Origin: Pseudomonadota bacterium
GTDB taxonomy: Bacteria; Pseudomonadota; Gammaproteobacteria; Steroidobacterales; Steroidobacteraceae
Reading direction: 5' to 3'
NCBI GenBank assembly: GCA_016713725.1
Contig: JADJOO010000008.1
Span: forward strand, 62,001 to 126,000
Length of the DNA: 64,000 nucleotides
The translations under genes were made by a program, and so were the position numbers. Every line of letters starts with the position of its first letter. Positions within the stretch are counted from its first letter, which is position 1. Shown one piece after another: positions 9,641 to 17,772 of the stretch. The notes beneath the pieces are model-generated. The model was not told the DNA's origin. It saw only the letters and a list, made by a program, of their open reading frames with translations, and did no database searches.

Positions 9641-9840
9641 ACAGGAACACCTGTAATGACGCTTTCCAACACGGCGGCGTGGTTCAGCTTCTGGCTGCTC
9701 GGAATGTCATTGAAGGTGCTGCCGGTGGGTACCGCGTACGCTGTCTGGACAGGGATCGGCGCAATTGGAGCTGCCGTGCTGGGTATTGGCGTCTCGACTG
9801 AGGAGGCAACTCGATTTGTATTTGTGGGGAGTTGGGGAAA
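9641..9840 (+). pseudogene. Remnant of an SMR-family (SugE-like) small multidrug transporter
   Basis: The frame around ATG 9656 encodes WFSFWLLGMSLKVLPVGT followed by AYAVWTGIGAIGAAVLGI, the central two membrane helices and signature of SugE/EmrE transporters. The first 35 or so residues, with the essential membrane Glu, are missing, and after STEEATR the sequence no longer resembles the family. The open frame runs on to 9904 as non-homologous sequence. This looks like a truncated, dead copy. Confidence 0.7.
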
Positions 9841-9924
9841 ATCGAGCGCCATAGGCTTCGTTGACTGTGCAGTCGGCAGAGGCTCGGCCGGGAGCGACGG
9901 GTAAGCCATGGGAGGTGACAGCGT

Positions 9925-10365
9925 ATGGAGGAGTACTGGGCGACGCGGACGGGAAGGTGGCGACGGGCGATGAAGGATCGTGCGGGACCGTCGCTGGCGG
10001 AGCGGCTGCAGCAGGTGATCCGCCAGGACGTGGAAGCGGGGCAGTTGCCGGCGGGGGCGTTGTTGCCGACCAGCGAACGCGTGGCAGCTGAACTGGCCAT
10101 CGAACCGGCCGACGTGCAGACGGCGTATGCGAACCTGCTCGCGGACGGGTTGCTCGACGAACGCGTGGACGGCGTTCTTTGCATAGCGAGCCAGGGGCGT
10201 GAGGCGACGGTCGGCGACGCGACACAGATCCGCTTCGAGGCGGCACTGCTCAAGGCGGTGCGTGAAGCGGCGGCCCGCGGCCTGTCGAGTGCCGAGGCAA
10301 CCGGGATGTTCAAGGCGGCCGTGGTCAGGATCGAGGAGATGGAGCAGAAGAAGCGGGAGGAGTGA
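9925..10365 (+). CDS. GntR-family (YtrA-like) short transcriptional regulator
   Basis: A 146-residue protein. Residues 25-90 (SLAERLQQVIRQDVEAGQL, then PAGALLPTSERVAAELAI) form the winged helix-turn-helix of the GntR family. The remaining 50 residues are helical and end in a charged EEMEQKKREE. There is no large effector domain, as in the YtrA group. The start at 9925 has a strong GGAGGTGA seven bases upstream. A tiny lipoprotein-like gene starts 3 bases after its stop, and a larger lipoprotein gene follows, so it may regulate these envelope genes; YtrA regulators are often encoded with their targets. The target is inferred only from position. Confidence 0.75.
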   Translation: MEEYWATRTGRWRRAMKDRAGPSLAERLQQVIRQDVEAGQLPAGALLPTSERVAAELAIEPADVQTAYANLLADGLLDERVDGVLCIASQGREATVGDATQIRFEAALLKAVREAAARGLSSAEATGMFKAAVVRIEEMEQKKREE

Positions 10366-10367
10366 GC

Positions 10368-10472
10368 ATGGCACGCTCGTTCCATTCGCTTGCCGTAGTG
10401 CCTGTCATCGTGCTGGCGTTGCTCGCACTGATCGGGTGTGCGCGCGGACGCAGCTCGTGCTATCGCGGGTGA
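10368..10472 (+). CDS. Tiny predicted lipoprotein
   Basis: A 34-residue frame that starts 3 bases after the GntR stop. It has an Arg near the N-terminus, a hydrophobic stretch (VVPVIVLALLALIGC) and a lipobox-like LIGC, so the mature peptide would be about 11 residues (CARGRSSCYRG). The AGGAGTGAGC context supplies a ribosome site. It could be a real small entericidin-like lipoprotein or the truncated start of a larger one. Confidence 0.45.
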   Translation: MARSFHSLAVVPVIVLALLALIGCARGRSSCYRG

Positions 10473-10495
10473 ACCCGCCATTGACAGGCCACATC

Positions 10496-11953
10496 ATGAA
10501 TTCGCTCTTCGCACACAGGGCGGTGCCGGCTCTTCTGGTCATTGCTTCCTTGATTTGCACTGCGGCATGTCAGACGACGGGAGGCGTCTCCGATGAGGGA
10601 GAGCCCGTCTTCGTCGAGGAAGCATCTGCTCCTCAGGGAGCGCCTGCGGCCCCGATCGCGCAAGATGGGGTGGAAGGGGAGGTTCCGCTTATCGTTGCCG
10701 AGTCAGAGCATCCCGATGATGTCGCTCCCGACAAAGAGCTCGAGGAGGTGATCGTTGAGGCTCGCCGCGACCGTCACGAAGTGATCTTCGATCTCGTGTC
10801 CGAAGCGAAGTCCATGCTTCGTGATGTCGAACTCGAGTATGTGTTCACGGGAAAGGGCAGGAGAGAAACGCTGCGCGGGCGTCCCGTCGTCTTTGCCCTG
10901 TGGAGCGAGGCGAAGCAGGAATGGTCCATCGTGCACATCGAGATCGGCCGCCCTCCGGTCAAATGGAGGCCCGGAAAGAAGCCCTTTCCCTTCCGCATGC
11001 GCACGCCAGGCGTCGAGGCACGGCACGTCAAGGGCACCGGCGCCGAACGGCTGATGTTCGCCTTCTCCAAGGATGGCGAGCCACTGAAAGTCTACGGAAG
11101 GAAATTCCCCGTCTTCGACAGTGCTCTGATTGCGAAGAAGAGATGGAGAGCCGTCGTCGCGACCGCGAGGCCAATCGTTTATCTGCCGTCCAACGAAGAC
11201 ACGCTTGATCCGCTTTTTGTCAGCGGGGGGAAGGAATTCCTTCTCAACACGGCGCAAAAGGCGATCGAGGAATTGCGTCTCGCCAGGGCGCCTTCAGTGG
11301 CATTTCCAGGGCAACTGCTCGCAGATGTGGTACCCGCTGCAGTCCTCACGACCCTTGCGGTGATCGAACAGACGGATGATGCCGACTTTGTGAGGAAGAA
11401 AGGCGCTGCTTTCGATGAGGTGCTGAGCCACTACGGCCTGAAACGGGAGGAGGCGTACCGGTACAGTGTCTCAAGTGCGTCTGCCCTCGGCCCCATGCAG
11501 TTCACGAACAGGAGGGGGAATGGCACCTATGCGATGGTGGTCAGGCGATGCCCCCAGGCCAGGATTGACCCGAACTTTGAGCGCGGCGCGACCGATCTCT
11601 TGAACGCCATGAAGGCGGCGATCTGCCTGTTTGACATTGAGCTGTATCAAATGCGATCGGACATCCGACTGGCGTATCGTGACAACAAGGAAGTGCTTGG
11701 CATCTTCCCGGTCGCCGCATACAACGGCGGACCCAGGAATGTCGCGAAGCTCTACCGTGTCATGAAAAAAATGGGGGTGAAACTTGAAGACCTGCGTCCC
11801 CCAGGAGAGCAGCCGCAGGGACCGCAAGTGAAGTGTCCGTGCCTATGGAAGGAAGAAGCGACCGGCGTCCGTCCCGTGGCGATCCCCAGGTACAACAACG
11901 AGAATCGCTGGTACATCGAAAAGTACCAGAGCATCCTTAGAGTGTTCGAGTGA
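10496..11953 (+). CDS. Lipoprotein with a lytic transglycosylase-like C-terminal domain
   Basis: A 485-residue protein whose signal peptide ends in the lipobox TAAC, so it is probably anchored in the outer membrane. An acidic linker follows (EEASAPQGAPAAP and more), then a middle beta-rich domain of unknown type (residues 80-240). The C-terminal region resembles SLT-type lytic transglycosylases: a Glu in AVIEQTDDADF that could be catalytic, SSASALGPMQF where the family has GAMGLMQ, and FPVAAYNGGPRNV where the family has AAYNAGP. Such enzymes cleave peptidoglycan glycan strands. The match is partial, with a Cys-rich insert (QVKCPCLWKEEATG) near the end, so activity is not certain. It follows a GntR regulator and may be controlled by it. 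Confidence 0.75.
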   Translation: MNSLFAHRAVPALLVIASLICTAACQTTGGVSDEGEPVFVEEASAPQGAPAAPIAQDGVEGEVPLIVAESEHPDDVAPDKELEEVIVEARRDRHEVIFDLVSEAKSMLRDVELEYVFTGKGRRETLRGRPVVFALWSEAKQEWSIVHIEIGRPPVKWRPGKKPFPFRMRTPGVEARHVKGTGAERLMFAFSKDGEPLKVYGRKFPVFDSALIAKKRWRAVVATARPIVYLPSNEDTLDPLFVSGGKEFLLNTAQKAIEELRLARAPSVAFPGQLLADVVPAAVLTTLAVIEQTDDADFVRKKGAAFDEVLSHYGLKREEAYRYSVSSASALGPMQFTNRRGNGTYAMVVRRCPQARIDPNFERGATDLLNAMKAAICLFDIELYQMRSDIRLAYRDNKEVLGIFPVAAYNGGPRNVAKLYRVMKKMGVKLEDLRPPGEQPQGPQVKCPCLWKEEATGVRPVAIPRYNNENRWYIEKYQSILRVFE

Positions 11954-12069
11954 TCCGCAATCCCTTCATGCAGGCCGTCGAGTTCCGCGGCGGCAAGGTC
12001 GCGAAGATGCGCGACTATTACGACGGCTCCGTGGTCACTGCGCCCGAGCGCAAGCCGGCGGCAGGTTAG
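11950..12069 (+). pseudogene. C-terminal fragment of a SnoaL/NTF2-like protein
   Basis: A 39-codon open stretch ending at TAG 12069 encodes NPFMQAVEFRGGKVAKMRDY and then YDGSVV, the last two strands of SnoaL/limonene-epoxide-hydrolase-like ketosteroid-isomerase-fold proteins (compare 'FRDGKI.R.RDYFD'). The first 100 or so residues are absent; the fragment abuts the preceding lipoprotein stop codon. It is most likely a relic left by a deletion. Confidence 0.6.
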
Positions 12070-12141
12070 CTGGCCTCCGGCAGCAAGGGCTATGCGCATG
12101 GGGCAAGACAAAAGACCCTTCATTCAGCGAGGTGGGTCGTC

Positions 12142-14184
12142 ATGATTCATTCCTGGTTGCGGCGACAGCGCCTGGTAGCCGGCGTCCTCTTCGTCGCGTC
12201 CTCCGTCTGTGGTCTTGGTGTTGACGCGCGTGCAGTAAACCCGCCGACAGGCGCTCCACCGGGGTGGTCGCTCCGCCGATCGCGAGCGTCAAACCGCACC
12301 CGGTCGAGTCGCCGCACGGCAATCGGGTCGACCACTACTACTGGTTACGCGACGACTCGCGCCAGAGTCCCGCGGTGCTGGCGTACCTGGACGCAGAGAA
12401 TGCCTACGCCGACGCGATGCTGGCGCACGTGGCGCCCCTGAAGAAGCGGCTCTATGACGAGATCGTCGACCGCATCGCTGAGGACGACTCTTCGGTGCCC
12501 TACCGGGACAATGGCTGGTGGTACTACCGCCGCTTCGAGGCCGGCCAGGAGTACCCGGTCTACGCGCGACGCAAGGGGGCGATGACGGAACCCGAGCAGG
12601 TCCTGCTCGACGTGCCGAAACTTGCCGCAGGCAATGAGTTTTTCCAGGTGCCCGGGCGCGAGGTTGCGCCGGACAACGCAACGCTCGCCTACACCGAAGA
12701 CACGACGGGCCGGCGGCAGCACACGCTCCGCTTCAAGAGACTCGTCGACGGCGGGTTGCTCGCGGACAGCGTCGCCAATGTCGAAGAAGACATCGCATGG
12801 ACGGCCGACAGCCGCGCCGTGCTCTATATCGAGAAGGATCCTGTCACGCTGCTGGGGCTCAAGGTGCGCAAGCACGTGCTGGGAACGGATCCCAGGCTGG
12901 ATCCCGTCGTGTACCAACAGGACGATCCCAGTTTCTACACCACCGTCTACAAGACCAGCGACGATCGTTTCATCGTCATCTATGCCCAGAGCACCGTGTC
13001 GTCGGAGATGCGCATCGCCGACGCCGCCGATCCGGAGTTGCGCTTCCGGGTGTTCCTGCCGCGCGAGCGGGATCACGAGTACCAGGCCGACCACGTGGAC
13101 GGGCGCTGGGTCATTCGTACCAACTGGCAGGCCAGGAACTTCCGGTTGATGGAGGCGAGGGACGGCGCCGAGAGCGACCGGGCGAAGTGGACCGAGGTCC
13201 TGCCGCACCGGGACGATGCGTTCGTCGAGAATTTTGCGGTGTTCAGGGCCTTCCTGGCCGTCGGCGAACGTTCGGGCGGCCTGAGCAAGATCCGAATCCG
13301 GCCGTGGTCGGGCGGGAAGGACTCGTTCATTGCCGCCGACGATCCGACGTATACGTTTGCCCTGGGCGACAACCACGACATCGACACGGACCTGGTCCGC
13401 TACACCTACGAATCCCTGGCCACGCCGCGGTCGACGTTCGACTTCAACGTGCGCACGGGCGAGCGAACCCTGCTCAAGCGCCAGCCGGTGCCGGGCCGCT
13501 TCGACGCGGCGCGGTATGCAACCGAGTTCGTCTGGGCCCCGGCGCGCGACGGCACGAAGATTCCCGTCTCCCTGGTCTATCGCAAAGGCACCAGGCGCGA
13601 TGGCAGGGCACCCTTGCTGCAGTATGCGTATGGGTCCTACGGCTCATCGTCGGACCCATGGTTCCAGGTGGAGACCCTGTCGCTGATTGATCGCGGCTTC
13701 ACCTTCGCAATCGCGCACGTGCGCGGCGGGCAGGAAATGGGACGCGCCTGGTATGAGGACGGCAAACTGCTGAAGAAGCAGAACACGTTCAATGATTTCG
13801 TCGATGTCACGCGCTATCTCGTGCAGGAACGCTACGTCGACCCGCAGCGGGTGTTCGCGAACGGTGGGAGCGCCGGCGGCCTGCTCATGGGTGCGATCGC
13901 CAACCATGACTACATGCTCGGCTATTCGCCTTACGACAACGTCGCGCGCCCAGGAGTACCCCGCCATGCTGGTGACGACCAGCCTGTGGGACAGCCAGGT
14001 GCAGTACTACGAGCCCGCCAAGTGGGTCGCGCGGCTGCGGGCCACGAAGACGGGCGACCAGCCGCTCCTGTTCCGGACGACGATGGCGGCCGGCCACGGC
14101 GGCAAGTCGGGCCGCTACCAGCAGTACGCCGACATCGCCGAGGTCTATGCATTCCTGCTCGACCAGGCAGGCATTCGCGACTGA
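12142..14184 (+). pseudogene. Disrupted secreted oligopeptidase B-like serine peptidase (S9)
   Basis: A prolyl-oligopeptidase-family gene with three lesions. A signal peptide (LVAGVLFVASSVCGLGVDARA) starts at 12142 after a good GAGGTG, but lies in a different frame from the body, which begins near 12264 (VKPHPVESPHGNRVDHYYWL). The propeller and hydrolase domains are then normal up to the nucleophile motif GGSAGGLLMGAIAN. Directly after it about 47 residues that the family always has are missing, and the sequence resumes at DYMLGYSPYDNV. The frame then breaks again near 13945, continuing as EYPAMLVTTSLWDSQVQYYE (catalytic Asp region) and AAGHGGKSGRY (catalytic His) to 14184. The in-frame deletion lies in the core of the hydrolase fold, so the product is probably inactive even if the frame breaks are sequencing errors. 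Confidence 0.8.
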
Positions 14185-14199
14185 CGGGGCCGCCAGAGG

Positions 14200-14376
14200 T
14201 CAGCGGGGGCCATAGGTCATCGATGCCCAGAGTTGTTCCGACGCCAGCAGGGATCCTGCGGCTGGTCCAACCTTGCCCCAGAGACCGAAGCCCCAGCCGT
14301 AGAAAAAAAATAGTGGTGCAGATTGCGTTCTGCATCAGGTAATTCGTGAGCGACATCTTACGGCAACCCGGGTCAC
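14200..14376 (-). pseudogene. C-terminal relic of a DUF418-family membrane protein
   Basis: Read on the minus strand, this stretch gives KMSLTNYLMQNAICTTIFF, then, after dropping one T from a run of eight near 14307, YGWGFGLWGKVGPAAGSLLA and EQLWASMTYGPR with a stop at 14200. MSLTNYL-Q-xICT and the closing W-S-TYG are hallmarks of the DUF418 C-terminus, but the middle part ('...RWWL.RF.FGPLEW') is deleted and nothing upstream belongs to the family. It is a fossil, not a gene, and fills most of the gap between 14185 and 14525. Confidence 0.6.
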
Positions 14377-14525
14377 CCTGCGGCACGGCCATGTCGATCG
14401 GTTCGATGGCATACGTTGGCAGTCCGCTGACACCTCATAGCAACATTCCGGTTGCAGGATTCGGTCACGGCAAGGTGGACCGCGATGGTGATCGTCAGGA
14501 CCGTGATGGCTTGAGGAATGGAACC

Positions 14526-14882
14526 GTGACAAACGCAACGGAACAAGCCGGCATGAAGCGTGAAGCGAGCCGGTTGCGATACATCGAGCAGGCCGGCGAG
14601 CGTGGCAGGCAGGCAGGTGCGGCATGGGCCGAGGATTCAGCGGAGTACCTCGACCTGAAGCGATTGGCCGCGATCGCCGCGCACCGGGGGTTCGACGACG
14701 ACCATGCCGGGTACAGGGTCGTCAGCGCGATCCTTGGCGAGCGACATCTGACCAGGAGGGAAATCGCCGTGTTCCGCGAAACATTCGGCCTCGGGCACGA
14801 TGACGCTGACACCCAGAACCGGGAATACTGGCAGGGATTTGTCCAGAGCGCGCTCGAAGCGTTCGAGGAGTTCGCGATCTAA
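14526..14882 (+). CDS. Hypothetical small cytoplasmic protein
   Basis: A 118-residue protein with no recognised family. It starts at GTG 14526, nine bases after GAGGAA; the frame is open further upstream but has no ribosome site there. The sequence is charged and helical (MKREASRLRYIEQAGERGRQ, AAIAAHRGFDDDHAGYRV), has no signal or membrane segment, and ends EALEEFAI-like. Its last 4 bases overlap the stop of the convergent DUF2334 gene. Confidence 0.55.
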   Translation: MTNATEQAGMKREASRLRYIEQAGERGRQAGAAWAEDSAEYLDLKRLAAIAAHRGFDDDHAGYRVVSAILGERHLTRREIAVFRETFGLGHDDADTQNREYWQGFVQSALEAFEEFAI

Positions 14883-15682
14883 CCCTGGATCCGCCCCAGC
14901 GTGGCACCTGCAAGGGAGCGTGCGCCAGCGCGCCGGGGCAGCGGCGGTATCAGCTGAGCCTCGGTGACGATGCGCCGGTCGCCGAGGCGGAGAAAGAGCC
15001 GTCGCCACAGGGCCTCCATCGCCGGATAACGGAGGTCCGCCGGATGCAGTGCGGCCCGAATGATGCGGACTGTCGAATGTCGTGCCAGCAATGCCTGGTT
15101 CCACATCGGCGAGACCGAGCGCCGCCACGCCGCACGAGTGCTGACGACCAGGCTCGGTGCCGCGATCCGCTCGCCGGATCGAACGACGAATACTGAATTG
15201 CGGGTCGCCACGTACTGCAGCGGCGTCTCCTCCAGGGCGCAGCGTGCTGAAGGACTCATGAGCCACGCGGGTGCGACGAATCCCTTCGGCTGCCAACCGG
15301 CCGTGCGCAGGACGACCAGTCCGCGCAGGATGCGAGTTCTTGCGATCTCGAAGTCGAGTCGCGAGAACTCCCCTTCGCTGTCCGTGTAGATGCGCCGTGC
15401 GAGCCATTCACGAATGCCACGCGGGCATGGACCGGTATCCATGTGGCGGTAACCGTGCAGTACGATCTCGTCGCCACGCAGGATGCGGGACTCGATGAAC
15501 GAGGCAAAGCGATCGTCGCGGTCGACCCGGCCCAGCCCGTGGTAGTCAGGGACGACCAGCAATGCAACCGGACCCAGGCCGAGGTCGTCGAGAAACGCGA
15601 GGGTGTTCGTGCAATCACCGAACGTTGCCGGCGCGACATCGTGTAACGAGATGCACAGCAGGCGACGAGTGTCAGCGGACAT
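14879..15682 (-). CDS. DUF2334 polysaccharide deacetylase-like protein
   Basis: A 267-residue soluble protein of the NodB-like deacetylase superfamily. ISLHDVAPATF near the N-terminus supplies the Asp of the metal site, and EIVLHGYRHMD the two His residues, the same order as in DUF2334 and carbohydrate esterase 4 relatives. FVAPAWLMS is also typical of DUF2334. Such proteins are thought to remove acyl groups from envelope sugars. The start at 15682 (MSADTRRLLCISLHD) places the motif at the usual position. It lies 62 bases downstream of the GT4 glycosyltransferase gene on the same strand, in a probable three-gene envelope operon with an LpxH-like phosphatase. Confidence 0.83.
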   Translation of the reverse strand: MSADTRRLLCISLHDVAPATFGDCTNTLAFLDDLGLGPVALLVVPDYHGLGRVDRDDRFASFIESRILRGDEIVLHGYRHMDTGPCPRGIREWLARRIYTDSEGEFSRLDFEIARTRILRGLVVLRTAGWQPKGFVAPAWLMSPSARCALEETPLQYVATRNSVFVVRSGERIAAPSLVVSTRAAWRRSVSPMWNQALLARHSTVRIIRAALHPADLRYPAMEALWRRLFLRLGDRRIVTEAQLIPPLPRRAGARSLAGATLGRIQG

Positions 15683-15744
15683 CCGGTGTCCGTTGTTCGA
15701 GGGTGCCGACGATTGGCATGAATTCCGATTGACGGGCGGCACAA

Positions 15745-16788
15745 TCACGACCGGGCCGCCAGGTCCCAGGGCTCAACGCCTGGCGTGTCTCGCGTCGCCG
15801 GTGCGAGCGATGCGACGAACTGGCGAGTCGCCGCCTCCCAGGTGTAGCGAAGTGCATGCACGCGGCATGCGCGCCCGTTGAGGTTGAGGGCTGCCAGCGC
15901 GGCCGCCCGCAGGTCCTCGCCGAGGACGCCGGTGACGCCGTTCGCGACGACGTCGATCGGTCCTGTCACCGGGTATGCGGCGACGGGCACTCCGCAGGCC
16001 ATCGCTTCGAGCAGCACGAGTCCGAACGTGTCGGTGCGGCTGGGAAACACAAACACATCTGCGGCAGCGACGTGACGCGCCAGTTCGTCGCCGAAGCGGT
16101 AACCGGTGAACACGACGCCGGGATACTTCCCGCGCAATTTCCCGGTGGCCGGCCCATCACCCACCACCAGTTTTGTACCAGGGAGGTCGAGAGCGAGAAA
16201 TTCCTCGATGCCCTTTTCGACCGAGACCCGGCCGAAGTACAGCCAGATCGGGCGCGGCAACTCGAGGCATGGTTCGTCGCGCGGCCGGAAGAGCTCCGTA
16301 TCGACGCCGCGGCTCCACAGCACTAGATTACTGAAGCCCCGTTCTGCGAGAGCGTGCTTCATGGACGGCGTGGCGACCATAGTGCGCGCCGCACTGCCGT
16401 GAAACCAGCGCAGGAACGCGTAGCTGACCGCAACCGGAATCGGGAATCGAGCGCGCACGTACTCTGGGAACTGCGTGTGATACGAAGTCGTGAACGCGCG
16501 TCCGCGGCGCAGACACCAGCGCCGCGCAGCCAGTCCCAGCGGGCCCTCGGTGGCGATGTGCACAGCATCGGGGTCGAGAGCGTCGAGACGCCGTCGGACT
16601 TTCGTCGCTGCGAACAGCGACAGGCGGATCTCTGGATAGGTTGGACACGGAACGGTGCGGAAATCGGCGGGTGTGATGGGTGTAACCTCGTGCCCTGCCT
16701 GCAACAGCTTCTCGACGGTGATGGTCAACGTTCGGACCACGCCATTGGTCTGCGGCAGCCAGGCATCGGTGACGAGCGCAATCCTCAT
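15745..16788 (-). CDS. GT4 family glycosyltransferase (MgtA-like)
   Basis: A 347-residue GT-B glycosyltransferase. It begins MRIALVTDAWLPQTNGVVRT, as in GDP-mannose-dependent alpha-mannosyltransferases and related glycolipid enzymes. The C-terminal nucleotide-sugar half has YFGRVSVEKGIEEFLAL, KLVVGDGPATGKL and SRTDTFGLVLLEAMACGVPV, an EX7E motif whose first Glu is Asp. It acts on the cytoplasmic side of the membrane, transferring a sugar from a nucleotide donor, probably to a lipid acceptor. It overlaps the preceding LpxH-like gene by 4 bases (ATGA), so the two are translationally coupled. Donor and acceptor cannot be told from the sequence. Confidence 0.88.
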   Translation of the reverse strand: MRIALVTDAWLPQTNGVVRTLTITVEKLLQAGHEVTPITPADFRTVPCPTYPEIRLSLFAATKVRRRLDALDPDAVHIATEGPLGLAARRWCLRRGRAFTTSYHTQFPEYVRARFPIPVAVSYAFLRWFHGSAARTMVATPSMKHALAERGFSNLVLWSRGVDTELFRPRDEPCLELPRPIWLYFGRVSVEKGIEEFLALDLPGTKLVVGDGPATGKLRGKYPGVVFTGYRFGDELARHVAAADVFVFPSRTDTFGLVLLEAMACGVPVAAYPVTGPIDVVANGVTGVLGEDLRAAALAALNLNGRACRVHALRYTWEAATRQFVASLAPATRDTPGVEPWDLAARS

Positions 16789-17612
16789 GCCGCCTGGCCG
16801 AGGGCCGGGGTACCGTCCAGGAGAGCCAGGGCCTGAGGCCCGGCGAGGACCTCGGTCTTCTCGGTCCAGCGCAGCAGGCTGAGTCGCCCGGCGAAGTCCT
16901 CGACCAGCGTCGTGCAACTCTCCACCCAGTCGCCGTCGTTGCAATAGAGTATGCCGTCGATCTCGGTGATCTCCGCCCGATGGATGTGGCCGCAGATCAC
17001 GCCATCGACGCCACGGCGTCGAGCTTCGACCGCAAGCGCCCGTTCAAAGTTGGCAATGTACTTCACCGCGTTCTTGACCTTGTGCTTGAGGAACGCAGCC
17101 AGCGACCAGTACGGGTAGCCAAGCAGGTGCCGCACTTCGTTGACATAGCGGTTCAAGCGCAAGGCCGCCGTGTAGGCACGATTGCCAAGGGATTCGAGGA
17201 GCGGGCTCGCCCGCACGATGCCGTCGAACTCGTCGCCGTGCAGAACCAGGAAGCGGCGCCCGTCTGCGGTCTCGTGGAACGCCTCGAGGCGGATCTCGAC
17301 ATTGCCCAGCGTCAACCCGTCATGATCGCGGAATGCGCGGTCGTGGTTGCCCGGCACGTACACGACACGAGTGCCGTGTTTCGCCTTGCCGAGAATCGTG
17401 CGGATGACGTCGTTGTGCGCCTGCGGCCAGTAGAAGGTGCGTTGCAGGCTCCACAGGTCGATGATGTCCCCGACCAGGTAAATCTGGTCGCACTCGACTC
17501 GGCGCAGGAAGTCGAGCAGGAATTCCGCCCGGCATCCCTTGAAGCCCAGGTGGACGTCGGAGATGAAAACGCTGCGCAGGCGCAGCGCCGGTTGCGGCGG
17601 CTTGGGGGTCAT
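16785..17612 (-). CDS. LpxH-like UDP-2,3-diacylglucosamine diphosphatase family protein
   Basis: A 275-residue calcineurin-type metallophosphoesterase. All metal motifs are present in order: SDVHLG, VGDIIDLW, VPGNHDRAF, LHGDEFD and CGHIHRAEI. The spacing and LFDLR-type core (EFLLDFLRRVECDQIYLVGD) match the LpxH/COG2908 family, which hydrolyses UDP-2,3-diacylglucosamine in lipid A synthesis. The protein is about 35 residues longer than classical LpxH, and its position with a GT4 glycosyltransferase and a DUF2334 deacetylase suggests a paralogue used on another glycolipid. GGGAGAG precedes the ATG at 17612. The family is certain; the role as the housekeeping LpxH is not. Confidence 0.85.
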   Translation of the reverse strand: MTPKPPQPALRLRSVFISDVHLGFKGCRAEFLLDFLRRVECDQIYLVGDIIDLWSLQRTFYWPQAHNDVIRTILGKAKHGTRVVYVPGNHDRAFRDHDGLTLGNVEIRLEAFHETADGRRFLVLHGDEFDGIVRASPLLESLGNRAYTAALRLNRYVNEVRHLLGYPYWSLAAFLKHKVKNAVKYIANFERALAVEARRRGVDGVICGHIHRAEITEIDGILYCNDGDWVESCTTLVEDFAGRLSLLRWTEKTEVLAGPQALALLDGTPALGQAA

Positions 17613-17772
17613 GTTCGCTCTCTCCCGTGGCCATGCTCGCTGCGGGAGATTGCCGACGCTTCATGACGGCGGCGTGAACGCTGCAAGAAATCCTGATGAC
17701 AATCAGTGTGGTAGGTGGTGAATCTCCACGGCGGCTGATGCTATGTGGAAAGACTGCAATGCGCGCTATCCC

